Source of the DNA: an uncultured Bacteroidia bacterium
GTDB lineage: Bacteria > Bacteroidota > Bacteroidia > Bacteroidales > UBA932
Assembly (NCBI GenBank): GCA_902768665.1
Contig: CACXMA010000004.1
Coordinates: 45,375 to 109,374, forward strand
Reading direction: 5' to 3'
DNA length: 64,000 nt
The notes beneath the pieces are model-generated. The model made no database searches and was not told the origin of the DNA. It saw only the letters and a list, made by a program, of their open reading frames with translations. The position numbers and the translations under genes are program-made. Below are positions 7,901-16,202 of the stretch, one piece after another (positions within the stretch are counted from its first letter, which is position 1; each line of letters begins with the position of its first letter).

Positions 7901-9379
7901 ATGAAGAAGTTTGTATTCGCCCTTATCGGAGCCGCGCTGCTTCTGCAGGGCTGCGGCCGTCCCCGCGAGCAGGTGCTCAAGGTCTACAACTGGTCCGACT
8001 ACATCGACGAGTCGGTGATCGAGGATTTCGAGGCTTGGTATGAGGAGCAGACCGGCGAGCCTGTCAAGGTCATCTACCAGACCTTCGACATCAACGAGAC
8101 CATGCTCTCGAAGATCAAGATGGGCAAGGAAGACTTCGACGTCGTCTGCCCGTCCGACTATATCATCGAGCAGATGCTGCAGGAGGACCTGCTGATTCCG
8201 CTCGAGATCGATGAGACTTTCCCGGACAGCCTCAACTATGTCAGCCAGTACCTTTCCCCGTACATCCGCTCGATGTTCGACAAGTTCGAAGGCGGCGGCA
8301 AGAACGCCAACGACTATGCCGTGAGCTATATGTGGGGCACGACCGGTATCCTTTATAATGCCCATTATGTCTCTGACGAGGAGGCTGCCAGCTGGGATGT
8401 CATCCGCAACCCCAAGTTCCGCAACCGCATCTTCATCAAGGACTCCGCCCGCGACGTCTATTCGCAGATCATCCTGAAGGTCAAGGAAGAGGAACTCTCC
8501 GCCATCGAGGATCCGGCTGCCCGCCAGGCCGCGATGGACAGCCTGATGAACTACACGTCCGACGCCGACCTGGAGGCCGTGGCCGCTTACCTTCGCGAGG
8601 TCAAGCAGTATGTCGCCGGCTGGGAGGCCGATTTCGGCAAGGACCAGATGGTCCAGGAAATCGGCTGGATCGACCTGACCTGGAGCGGTGACGCCGTCTG
8701 GGCCATCGAGGAGGCCGCCGAGGCCAATCCCCGCGTCGATCTCCGCTGGGCCCTCCCCGAGGAAGGCTTCACCGTCTGGTTCGACGGCTGGGTGATTCCG
8801 AAGTACGCCAAGAACGTCAAGGCAGCCCGCTACTGGATCAACTTCATGAGCCGGCCCGACGTGGTCATCCGCAACGTGGATGCGACGGGATACGTTTCCT
8901 CCAGCGCCGCCCCCGAGGTGATGGAGTACTTCCGCCTCGATGTTGAGGAGGAAGAGGAGGAGGAAGAGGATTCCACGGACGAGCCGTGGAATGACGAAGG
9001 GGAAGAGACCCCCGTTGAGGTCGGGGATGGCGATGATGTCATTCCGAGCGAAGCCGAGGAATCTGAAGAAGAAGAGGAGGAATACGAGTATATCGACGTG
9101 TCGTATTTCTTCACGCCGGCCGACACCGCCGTCGCCCTCGATCCGGTGCTCTATCCGCGCCGCGAGGACATCGAGCGTTCGACCCTCGAGCACTTCTGGG
9201 GCCCGAAGACGAAGGATCTCATCGAGATGTGGAGCCGTGTCAAGGGCGACAATGTCAGCCCGACGACCTGGATCGTCATCGGTCTCACGGCCCTTGTCTT
9301 CATCTTCTTCAAGGCCGCCGACCTCAGCCGCAAGGCCCGTCGCCGCCGCTTCTACCAAGAGCGCAACAAGAAGGCGTAA
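7901..9379 (+). CDS. potD: Polyamine-binding lipoprotein PotD with acidic insertion and C-terminal membrane helix
   Basis: 492 residues from the ATG at 7901. A lipobox LLLQGC (Cys18) predicts a lipoprotein. LKVYNWSDYIDESVIEDFE is the classic PotD start, and the periplasmic-binding fold follows. It is much longer than E. coli PotD for two reasons. First, residues about 347-396 are a run of Glu/Asp encoded by a repeat-rich stretch (see 8970-9062). Second, the C-terminus has a hydrophobic helix (TWIVIGLTALVFIFF) followed by a basic tail, so the protein may be anchored at both ends. It is the last gene of the pot operon and converges on htpG. Polyamine binding is inferred from family and operon. 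Confidence 0.9.
   Translation: MKKFVFALIGAALLLQGCGRPREQVLKVYNWSDYIDESVIEDFEAWYEEQTGEPVKVIYQTFDINETMLSKIKMGKEDFDVVCPSDYIIEQMLQEDLLIPLEIDETFPDSLNYVSQYLSPYIRSMFDKFEGGGKNANDYAVSYMWGTTGILYNAHYVSDEEAASWDVIRNPKFRNRIFIKDSARDVYSQIILKVKEEELSAIEDPAARQAAMDSLMNYTSDADLEAVAAYLREVKQYVAGWEADFGKDQMVQEIGWIDLTWSGDAVWAIEEAAEANPRVDLRWALPEEGFTVWFDGWVIPKYAKNVKAARYWINFMSRPDVVIRNVDATGYVSSSAAPEVMEYFRLDVEEEEEEEEDSTDEPWNDEGEETPVEVGDGDDVIPSEAEESEEEEEEYEYIDVSYFFTPADTAVALDPVLYPRREDIERSTLEHFWGPKTKDLIEMWSRVKGDNVSPTTWIVIGLTALVFIFFKAADLSRKARRRRFYQERNKKA
8970..9062 (+). repeat. Mosaic of three palindromic repeats inside potD
   Basis: There are three consecutive inverted repeats. ATTCCACGG (8970-8978) pairs with CCGTGGAAT (8984-8992) around a 5-base loop. 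CCCCG (9010-9014) pairs with CGGGG (9022-9026). ATTCC (9041-9045) pairs with GGAAT (9058-9062) around GAGCGAAGCCGA. They are flanked on both sides by GAA/GAG-rich tracts. The word CATTCCGAGCGAAGC resembles intergenic repeats that, from memory, are dispersed in many bacterial genomes. Here the repeat is translated in frame and yields the acidic insertion of PotD. Confidence 0.7.
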
Positions 9380-9393
9380 TATAGTATACAAGG

Positions 9394-9502
9394 CGTTGAA
9401 TGTAACTCATTGAATCGCCGTTAAATAAGCAAATTGCTCCCCTCTGAAAAAGAGGGGAGCAATTTGTCTAAAATAGTGCTAATGAGCCGATTACATTCAA
9501 CG
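9394..9502. terminator. Nested inverted repeat / bidirectional terminator between potD and htpG
   Basis: The outer arms are CGTTGAATGTAA (9394-9405) and TTACATTCAACG (9491-9502), 12 of 12 paired. The next arms are CTCATT (9406-9411) and AATGAG (9481-9486). Inside lies a perfect 14-bp stem, AAATTGCTCCCCTC (9431-9444) with its complement at 9452-9465, around loop TGAAAAA. The stem ends are A/T runs on both strands, so it can terminate both convergent genes. Confidence 0.75.
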
Positions 9503-9504
9503 GG

Positions 9505-11517
9505 CTATTTCGCGTAACGGTCGCGGATGACTTTCTGGCTGCGCTCGATGAACGCGGCGAGGTCCTTGCCCTTCAGCATACCGTTGGCGAGCAGGGCCAG
9601 ATCGGCGATCTGGTGCAGCAGGTCGTTGCCGCCGGCGAACGCCTCGATATCGGAGCGGTGGGCGGTCCTCACGGCCTCGCGGGCCTCACGGGCGGCCTTC
9701 TTCTCCTCCTCGGAAGCCTTCTCGTCGGCCTCGGGCGGAAGCTCGCCCTGCGGGGCTACCTGCGCGGCCTCGTCGGAGAGGATCTTCTCCACGAGCGGGT
9801 TGTCGAGGTTGACGGTGATGTTGTAGCTCGGCGGCATCTCGCCGTAGAAATTCATGCCGCCGCCGAGGGCTGACATGTCGCGGTAACGGCGCATGAACTC
9901 GTTCTGCGTCACCAGGATCGGGGCGGCCTCGCTGCCGAGCCTGTCGCCGGTGACATAGTAGTCGTTGCCCTTCGGCAGGACGGCCTTGAAGAGGTTCTCG
10001 AGGTCGTAGCGCTCGTCCTCCTTCATCTCGGGGGCCTTGTGGTCCTCCTTGGGGATGAGACGGTCGATGGCGTCGGAATCCACGCGGGCGAAACGGGTAT
10101 CCGCCAGCTTCTGTTCCAGCAGGTTGACGAAGTGGGCGTCGAGCTCGCAGTCGAGGTGGAGGACGTCATAGCCCTTGTTCTTCGCGGCTTCGATGAAGCT
10201 GTACTGCTTCTCCGTGTCGGTGGCATAGAGGTAGACCAGCTTCTTGTCCTTGTCGGTCTGCACGGGCTCGACGGCCGTCTTGTACTCGTCGAGGCTGAAG
10301 TACTTGCCGTCGGTGTTCTTGAGGAGAACGAACTTCAGGGCGCGCTCGCAGAACTTCTCGTCGGAGAGCATGCCGTACTCGATGAAGAGTTTGAGGTTGT
10401 CCCACTTGCTGTTGAGCGCCTCGCGCTCGTTCTTGAAGATGTCCTCGAGCCGGTCCGCGACCTTCTTGGTGATGTAGGTTGAGATCTTCTTGACGTTGGC
10501 GTCGCTCTGAAGATAGCTGCGGGAGACGTTCAGCGGGATATCCGGGGAGTCGATGACGCCGTGCAGCAGCGTCAGGAAGTCCGGGACGATGTTGTCGACA
10601 TGATCCGTGACGAACATCTGGTTGCAGTAGAGGGAGATCTTGTTGCGGTCGATGGCCATCCGTTCCTTGATCTTGGGGAAATAGAGGATGCCGGTGAGGT
10701 TGAACGGATAGTCGACGTTGAGGTGGATCCAGAAGAGCGGATCCTCGTTCATCGGATAGAGGGCCTTGTAGAAGGAGAGGTACTCCTCGTCCTTGATCTC
10801 GGAGGGTGTCCTGGACCACAGCGGCTCGACGCTGTTGATGACCTTGTCGCGGTCGGTATCGACCCACTTGCCGTCCTTCCACTCCTGCTCCTTGCCGAAA
10901 ACGACCGGAACGGGCATGAACTTGCAGTATTTCTGCAGCAGGGACTCGATGCGGCCCTTCTCGGCGTATTCTTTCGAATCGTCGTCGAGGTAGAGCGTAA
11001 TGACGGTGCCGCGGTCGGCCTTGTCGCTTTCGCCGAGCTCATACTCCGGAGAGCCGTCGCAGCTCCATTTCACCGCCTTGGCGCCCTCCTGCCAGGAGAG
11101 GGTATCGATGGTGACCTTCTTCGACACCATGAAGGCGCTGTAGAAGCCGAGGCCGAAGTGGCCGATGATGCTGCCGATCTGGTCCTTGTACTTCTCGAGG
11201 AACTCGCCGGCGCTGGAGAAGGCAATCTGGTTGATGTACTTGTCAACCTCCTCTTCCGTCATGCCGATGCCCTCGTCAATGACCTGGAGGGTCTTTTTCT
11301 TCTCGTCCAGAACGATGCGGACCTTGAGGTCGCCGAGTTCCTGCTTGCATTCGCCGCTGGCGGCAAGGGCTTTCAGCTTCTTGGTCGCGTCGACGGCGTT
11401 CGCCACGAGCTCGCGCAGGAAGATTTCATGATCGCTGTAAAGGAACTGCTTGATGACCGGAAAGATATTTTCGGTAGTGACGCCGATCCGGCCGCCGCTG
11501 ATTTTCTTCTTTGCCAT
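9505..11517 (-). CDS. htpG: Molecular chaperone HtpG (Hsp90)
   Basis: 670 residues. The N-terminal GHKL ATPase domain shows REL(V)ANAVDA, a Bacteroidota-style variant of RELISNASDA, with DEGIGMTEEE and GHFGLGFYSAFMV. The middle domain includes LPLNVSRSYLQ-like DIPLNVSRSYLQSD, followed by a dimerisation domain. It is cytosolic and folds or remodels client proteins using ATP. It lies 88 bases downstream of the sugar-phosphate transferase on the same strand. No TAnnTTTG box was found in that gap, so it may be read from upstream or from a stress promoter I cannot recognise. Confidence 0.95.
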   Translation of the reverse strand: MAKKKISGGRIGVTTENIFPVIKQFLYSDHEIFLRELVANAVDATKKLKALAASGECKQELGDLKVRIVLDEKKKTLQVIDEGIGMTEEEVDKYINQIAFSSAGEFLEKYKDQIGSIIGHFGLGFYSAFMVSKKVTIDTLSWQEGAKAVKWSCDGSPEYELGESDKADRGTVITLYLDDDSKEYAEKGRIESLLQKYCKFMPVPVVFGKEQEWKDGKWVDTDRDKVINSVEPLWSRTPSEIKDEEYLSFYKALYPMNEDPLFWIHLNVDYPFNLTGILYFPKIKERMAIDRNKISLYCNQMFVTDHVDNIVPDFLTLLHGVIDSPDIPLNVSRSYLQSDANVKKISTYITKKVADRLEDIFKNEREALNSKWDNLKLFIEYGMLSDEKFCERALKFVLLKNTDGKYFSLDEYKTAVEPVQTDKDKKLVYLYATDTEKQYSFIEAAKNKGYDVLHLDCELDAHFVNLLEQKLADTRFARVDSDAIDRLIPKEDHKAPEMKEDERYDLENLFKAVLPKGNDYYVTGDRLGSEAAPILVTQNEFMRRYRDMSALGGGMNFYGEMPPSYNITVNLDNPLVEKILSDEAAQVAPQGELPPEADEKASEEEKKAAREAREAVRTAHRSDIEAFAGGNDLLHQIADLALLANGMLKGKDLAAFIERSQKVIRDRYAK

Positions 11518-11605
11518 ATATGTCGTATTTAAAAATTTCCGCCCCTGGAAAAATCAAATTGCATTCCAAAGGCGGCATTGTGACAAAATGGCAGAGCGCG
11601 GCGCG

Positions 11606-12712
11606 TCAGCGGGCCTGACGCCGTGCCAGGCGCCCCCGCAGCAGGTCGATGACGGCGACAAAAAGGAGGTAGACAGAGGCGTCGATCAGGACAATCCAGC
11701 CGATGTTCATGTGACCGGCGAGCAGCCAGTTCAGCAGTAGGAAAAGGGCCGTCACCCCGAGAATCGTGCCGCGGATCTGCCAGGGCTGGAAGCCCAGGTC
11801 CATCAGTTTGTGGTGGATGTGGTTCTTGTCCGGGACGAAGAAGCCGATGCCGTGGAATTTGCGCCACAGGCCGACGCGCGGGAGGTCCAGCAGCGGCACG
11901 ATGACGGTCGTGAAACCGAGCAGCGAGAAGTGCTGGCCGGGGGTCCTGGGCGAGAGATTGTTGAGGTGGATGATCAGGAACAGGATGATGATTCCGAGGG
12001 TCCAGCATCCCGTATCGCCCATGAAGATGCGCTGGTGGAGCTTGCGGTCGCCGTGGGTGTTCCACCAGCGGAATCCCAGCAGGACGCTGATCGCGGCGAT
12101 GGCGAGGAAGGTGAAAAGGATGTGGCGCTCCAAATACTCCATGACGGCCAGGACCGAGAGCGAGAAGATGCAGATGTCGGTCGACAGGCCGTTGACCCCG
12201 TCGATGAGGTTGATGGCGTTGAGGAAATGGATGAAGGCGGCATAGGTCACGAGCATCCACACCCAGTCGGGAAGGCTCTCGATGCCGAAAATGTTTCCGG
12301 AATAGCTGAAACGCAGGCCGAAAGCGATGAACACGACGGCCGCGACCGTGTAGAAGATGAATTTATAGAGGGAGCGCACCCCGCCGCGCAGGTCCTCGTT
12401 TATGCCGAGGATATAGAGCACCAGCAGGGAGCAGCCGAGGCCGATGAGCTGGCTGCTTTCCGCCCAGGGCGAGATCCATCGCTCCTTCCATTCGGGCACG
12501 AGCAGCAGGCAGGATACGGCCATGACAAGGGTGATGAGCGGGAAAATGCTCAGGCCGCCGAGGCGGGGGACCGGGTCGCTGTGGATCTTCCGTCCGCCGT
12601 CGGGCTCGTCGAAAAGACGTTTCTTGTAACTCAGGCGCATGATGGTCCGGATGATCAGCCAGCCGATCGGCAGGATGATCAGGGTGTTCAGGATGAATGC
12701 GGCCAGAATCAT
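11606..12712 (-). CDS. WecA/MraY-family undecaprenyl-phosphate sugar-1-phosphate transferase
   Basis: 368 residues from the ATG at 12712. A longer frame to 12751 would contain the promoter box at 12740-12747 and is rejected. It is polytopic, with about ten helices. Family motifs visible are DEPDGGRKIHSDPVPRLGG (first cytoplasmic loop), NAINLIDGVNGLSTD (Mg-binding Asp residues), GDTGCWTLG and HIHHKLMDLG. These enzymes transfer a HexNAc-1-phosphate or similar sugar phosphate to undecaprenyl phosphate to start cell-surface polysaccharide synthesis. No glycan cluster surrounds it, so WecA-like use is likelier than a capsule-specific role; MraY itself normally sits in the mur cluster. Confidence 0.85.
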   Translation of the reverse strand: MILAAFILNTLIILPIGWLIIRTIMRLSYKKRLFDEPDGGRKIHSDPVPRLGGLSIFPLITLVMAVSCLLLVPEWKERWISPWAESSQLIGLGCSLLVLYILGINEDLRGGVRSLYKFIFYTVAAVVFIAFGLRFSYSGNIFGIESLPDWVWMLVTYAAFIHFLNAINLIDGVNGLSTDICIFSLSVLAVMEYLERHILFTFLAIAAISVLLGFRWWNTHGDRKLHQRIFMGDTGCWTLGIIILFLIIHLNNLSPRTPGQHFSLLGFTTVIVPLLDLPRVGLWRKFHGIGFFVPDKNHIHHKLMDLGFQPWQIRGTILGVTALFLLLNWLLAGHMNIGWIVLIDASVYLLFVAVIDLLRGRLARRQAR

Positions 12713-12739
12713 GATTCTTTCTTGTGCGGATAGGGATTG

Positions 12740-12747
12740 CAAAGATA
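12740..12747 (-). promoter_or_regulatory. Promoter -7 box of the sugar-phosphate transferase
   Basis: The minus strand reads TATCTTTG, a full TAnnTTTG match 28 bases before the ATG at 12712. It fixes the start at 12712 rather than 12751. Confidence 0.65.
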
Positions 12748-12759
12748 ACAATTTATTGA

Positions 12760-12767
12760 TAAATTTG
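12760..12767 (+). promoter_or_regulatory. Promoter -7 box of the 12810 operon
   Basis: TAAATTTG matches TAnnTTTG, 43 bases before the ATG at 12810. It is divergent from the minus-strand box at 12740, 13 bases away. Confidence 0.6.
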
Positions 12768-12809
12768 CATCTTGTATAGCCCGTTGGCTAAGAAGTCAAT
12801 AGATAACCC

Positions 12810-13388
12810 ATGAGAATAAGAATCATTTGCCTGATGATGCTTCTGCCCATTTGCGGACTTTTTGGCCCGGCGGCAGCAGCGCAGGAATCCCAGACGGAAA
12901 AAAATCCATCCTTCCGGATTCTGGCCATGCCGGTCGTCGGTATCGGCACGGAAGGGACCCTCTCCTTCGGCGCTCGGATCGGTGCGAGGTGGTCGGAGAG
13001 TCAGAACGTTTATATCCAGTTCAAGTCCGCTTTTTCGTCGCAGAAGACGGCATTCTCCTGTGACGGGGACGGCTTTGTCGACGGGCATGCCGTCAAACCC
13101 TGGTACACGGGAGATGATAAGAAGAGCCGCTGGTCCGTGACGGCCGGATATGGGTACGGATTCCTTCCCTGGCTGACAGCTTATGCCGGCCTGGGCTATG
13201 GGCAGAGGGCCTTGTACTGGGAAAGCTTCGAAGGGGATTGGGCCCGGGTCGAGCCTTCGTCTTTCTCCGGCGCCGAAATGGAGGCCGGCGTGATGGCGAG
13301 TTTCGGACAGTTCGCCGTCAGTGCGGGTGTTCAGACCTGCATGTTCAAGTTCACGGAAATCAATCTGGGAATCGGATTCCTGTTCTAG
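12810..13388 (+). CDS. Small secreted / outer-membrane barrel-like protein of unknown function
   Basis: 192 residues. Signal peptide MRIRIICLMMLLPICG..., cleaved near AAAAQES. The mature part has alternating aromatic strands (VTAGYGYGFLPWLTAYAGLG) and ends in ...INLGIGFLF with a C-terminal Phe. This fits a small eight-strand outer-membrane barrel. No family recognised. It is 12 bases upstream of the BspA-like lipoprotein gene, so the two are probably co-expressed and surface-located. Confidence 0.65.
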   Translation: MRIRIICLMMLLPICGLFGPAAAAQESQTEKNPSFRILAMPVVGIGTEGTLSFGARIGARWSESQNVYIQFKSAFSSQKTAFSCDGDGFVDGHAVKPWYTGDDKKSRWSVTAGYGYGFLPWLTAYAGLGYGQRALYWESFEGDWARVEPSSFSGAEMEAGVMASFGQFAVSAGVQTCMFKFTEINLGIGFLF

Positions 13389-13400
13389 AAGATCTTAGCC

Positions 13401-16193
13401 ATGAAGAAGTTCGCTTTATTATGTTTGGCGCTGGCCGGTTTGGCCGCCTGTGTACAGGATCCGGAGATCGAGAGCAATGTCCCCGTCTTTTCTGATGAGA
13501 GTCTCTCCGCCACCCCTCAGACCCATAGTGTGACACTTTCCGCAGTTTATTCGGGTTCGGATGCCTCTTCCATCCACGGATGTGGATTCAAACTGGGACG
13601 CGATGTCTCCCTGTCGGATGGGAAGGAGTACCTTTCCCCGGAACTGGCCAATCATACCCTCCAGGTCGAAATCCCCGGCCTGGATGCGGATCAGACGTAT
13701 TACTATCAAGCATTCGCCAAGAATGGCTCCAGTATGGTCTGCTCGTCTGTCCGGTCCTTCAAAACCCTTGCGGAGGCGCTTCCTCCCGTTCCCGGCGAGA
13801 AGCCTTCATTCCTCTATCTGGTCAATTCCCGCAATGAGGTCCAGGATGTCGCTTTTAAGGCGAAACTCAAAACGACAGAAGGATACGATATCCTGAAGGT
13901 GGGTTTATGCTACAACAAGACGGGCCAGCCGACCACCTCGGATTTGAACGTGGTTGCGGCTTTGGATGAAGAACAGGTGATGACGGTCCAGCTGACTACG
14001 CTGGATCCCGAGACGCAATACACTTTCCGGGCTTATGCGGAGATCTTCTCCGATACTGCAGGAAAAGAAACCGTCTACAGCGATCCGGAGACCCTGACGA
14101 CGCTGGCCACTCCGCCGGTCAATCCGACCGATTGGATCAATTTCGTGGATCCGTATGCACGGCTCGCCTGCGTTGCTCGCTTTGACCTCAACGGAGATGG
14201 CGGTGTCTCTTATCAGGAGGCCGCCCAGGCCGAATCGCTGGACAATCTCTTCAGTGATTACACGTCCGTAGCGAGTTTTGACGAAATCCAGTATTTTACT
14301 GGTGCGACCTCTATCGTGCAGGCTTTCAAGAATTGTACGCACCTGAGTTCCATTACCATTCCGGATAACTTCACCAACCTGGGCAGCGGTATTTACGGAG
14401 GCATTTTCAGCGGCTGCACGTCTCTGGAATCCGTAAAGCTGCCTGCCAATGTCACAAAACTTGGCTATTCCGCTTTCTTCAATTGTACATCATTGCAATC
14501 CATTGACCTGCCGGCCTCGTTGACGACGATTGAAAACTATGCTTTCTCTGGTTGCTCCGCACTTAAGCAGGTCAATTCAATGGACCAGTTGATGTCCATC
14601 GGCAGTCAGGCTTTTATGAACTGTGTGATGCTGTCTTCGGTAAGTTTTGCTGAGGGGGTTACCATCGGTTCCGAGGCATTTGCCAATTGTTCCGGGCTGA
14701 AGACAATTCACTTGAAATCCGCCCAGGTCGAAAAGAAGGCTTTCGCAAACTGTGCCAATGTTGAGACGATTCTTCTCGACGGGGTTGTTACCGGTGTTTA
14801 TTCCGGAGATACAGATGGTCCATTTAACGGTACCGGCGGTGCCGTGGAGGCCAGAGCTTCTGTCGCAAGCCGATTGTTCTGCAACTCGAATATCTCTTCG
14901 GTCGTATTCGGCCCGGCCTGCGAGTCCATTGGCTCCTATGCCTTCTATAAAGCCAATCTGCTTTCGGGCACGCTCGATCTTACTCCGGTCCATTCGATAG
15001 AGGATTACGCTTTTTATCAGTCTCCCGTCAGTGGCGTTGTTTTCTCCGATCAATTGACGGCTATCGGGGAGTATGCCTTCAGCGGTTCTTCCCTGACCTC
15101 TGTCCAGCTTCCCGGAAGTCTTGGAAAGGGCATTGAGTGGTATGCATTCTATGCTTGTCCGGCCCTTAAGACAATTGTGGCGGAAGAGGGTATTACGGAG
15201 CTGACGGTCCATGTGTTCCGCGAATGCCCTCAGGTTGAGACGATTTCCTTGCCAAAGACATTGCAGAGGGTGGATGGTTCAACATTCCGGGGAACCGGTG
15301 GTGTCCTGACGCTCCGAAGCGATCTGTCGAGTGGAAATTTCTCCAGCGCAGACTTCCGATCCGTCATTGTGGAGGAGGGGGTTACTACATTGCCCCAATA
15401 CGCCTTCAGCGACTGCTCTGAGTTGACCTCCGTCACGCTTCCGTCCTCGCTGACGACTATCAGCGCCTGGGCATTCCAGAATACCGTTAAAATGCATTCT
15501 TTCGTGATCCCCGAAACCGTGACGCATATCGGGGGTGCCAGTTTCGTTGCCTGCGGAAAGGATGATCCCGAGAGCCATCTGGAGATTCGCTGCAATATTC
15601 CTGCAGTTTATTCGACCAGTTATATCATATTCAAGGATGCTTTCCACGAAATTGATGTGGCAGAAGGTGTTACGAGCCTTGGTTGGATAGCGCTTTCCAA
15701 TACGGGCGCAAGGGTGATCCGGCTCCCTTCCACTCTGACGACAATCGGTGACAACGCCCTGTCCGGGAACATTCATCTCCAGTCGGTAATCCTTCCCTCC
15801 GGCATGACAACTATCCCGGAGTATTTCCTTTCGGGGTGTTCGGCTTTGACGCAAGTGAACCTGCCTTCCACCCTGACTACAATCAGCCGATATGCATTCC
15901 AGGGTTGCAGCTCCCTTTCTCAGATTGCTTTCCCTTCTGGCCTTTCTTATATCGGTGATTATGCATTTTCAGCAACGGGGCTTCAGGAGGTAAGTCTGCC
16001 GGCATCCGTCTCCGTTCTGTCATCACAGGCCCTGCCGACCGTCTCTGTCGTCCACATGAAGGGAACGACGCCGCCAAACCATAACGGCCCCTTCGATAAG
16101 GCCGTGCTTCAGCATATTTATGTGCCGACCTCTGCCGTGGCTACCTATAAGAGCAGTTGGAGCATCTATAAAGATTATATTTCAGGAGAATAG
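13401..16193 (+). CDS. BspA-like leucine-rich-repeat surface lipoprotein
   Basis: 930 residues. A lipobox signal peptide (MKKFALLCLALAGLAAC, Cys17) is followed by two Fn3-like stretches in the first 230 residues (LDADQTYYYQAFAKNGSSM; LDPETQYTFRAYAEIFSDT). A long array of LRR_5/BspA repeats follows, with units such as LPSTLTTIGDNALSG, LPASLTTIENYAFSGCSAL and FAEGVTIGSEAFANC. The C-terminal cap is typical (HIYVPTSAVATYKSSW). Such proteins are surface adhesins or binding proteins in gut and oral Bacteroidota. Codon usage is visibly more A/T-rich than the neighbouring genes, which could mean transfer or just relaxed repeat composition. Ligand unknown. Confidence 0.88.
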   Translation: MKKFALLCLALAGLAACVQDPEIESNVPVFSDESLSATPQTHSVTLSAVYSGSDASSIHGCGFKLGRDVSLSDGKEYLSPELANHTLQVEIPGLDADQTYYYQAFAKNGSSMVCSSVRSFKTLAEALPPVPGEKPSFLYLVNSRNEVQDVAFKAKLKTTEGYDILKVGLCYNKTGQPTTSDLNVVAALDEEQVMTVQLTTLDPETQYTFRAYAEIFSDTAGKETVYSDPETLTTLATPPVNPTDWINFVDPYARLACVARFDLNGDGGVSYQEAAQAESLDNLFSDYTSVASFDEIQYFTGATSIVQAFKNCTHLSSITIPDNFTNLGSGIYGGIFSGCTSLESVKLPANVTKLGYSAFFNCTSLQSIDLPASLTTIENYAFSGCSALKQVNSMDQLMSIGSQAFMNCVMLSSVSFAEGVTIGSEAFANCSGLKTIHLKSAQVEKKAFANCANVETILLDGVVTGVYSGDTDGPFNGTGGAVEARASVASRLFCNSNISSVVFGPACESIGSYAFYKANLLSGTLDLTPVHSIEDYAFYQSPVSGVVFSDQLTAIGEYAFSGSSLTSVQLPGSLGKGIEWYAFYACPALKTIVAEEGITELTVHVFRECPQVETISLPKTLQRVDGSTFRGTGGVLTLRSDLSSGNFSSADFRSVIVEEGVTTLPQYAFSDCSELTSVTLPSSLTTISAWAFQNTVKMHSFVIPETVTHIGGASFVACGKDDPESHLEIRCNIPAVYSTSYIIFKDAFHEIDVAEGVTSLGWIALSNTGARVIRLPSTLTTIGDNALSGNIHLQSVILPSGMTTIPEYFLSGCSALTQVNLPSTLTTISRYAFQGCSSLSQIAFPSGLSYIGDYAFSATGLQEVSLPASVSVLSSQALPTVSVVHMKGTTPPNHNGPFDKAVLQHIYVPTSAVATYKSSWSIYKDYISGE

Positions 16194-16202
16194 TTTTTCG
16201 AT

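Noticed and set aside
13401-16193. LRR array as a DNA-level tandem repeat
   Set aside because: Repeats are clear in the protein but the DNA units differ too much in sequence and length to call a nucleotide repeat.
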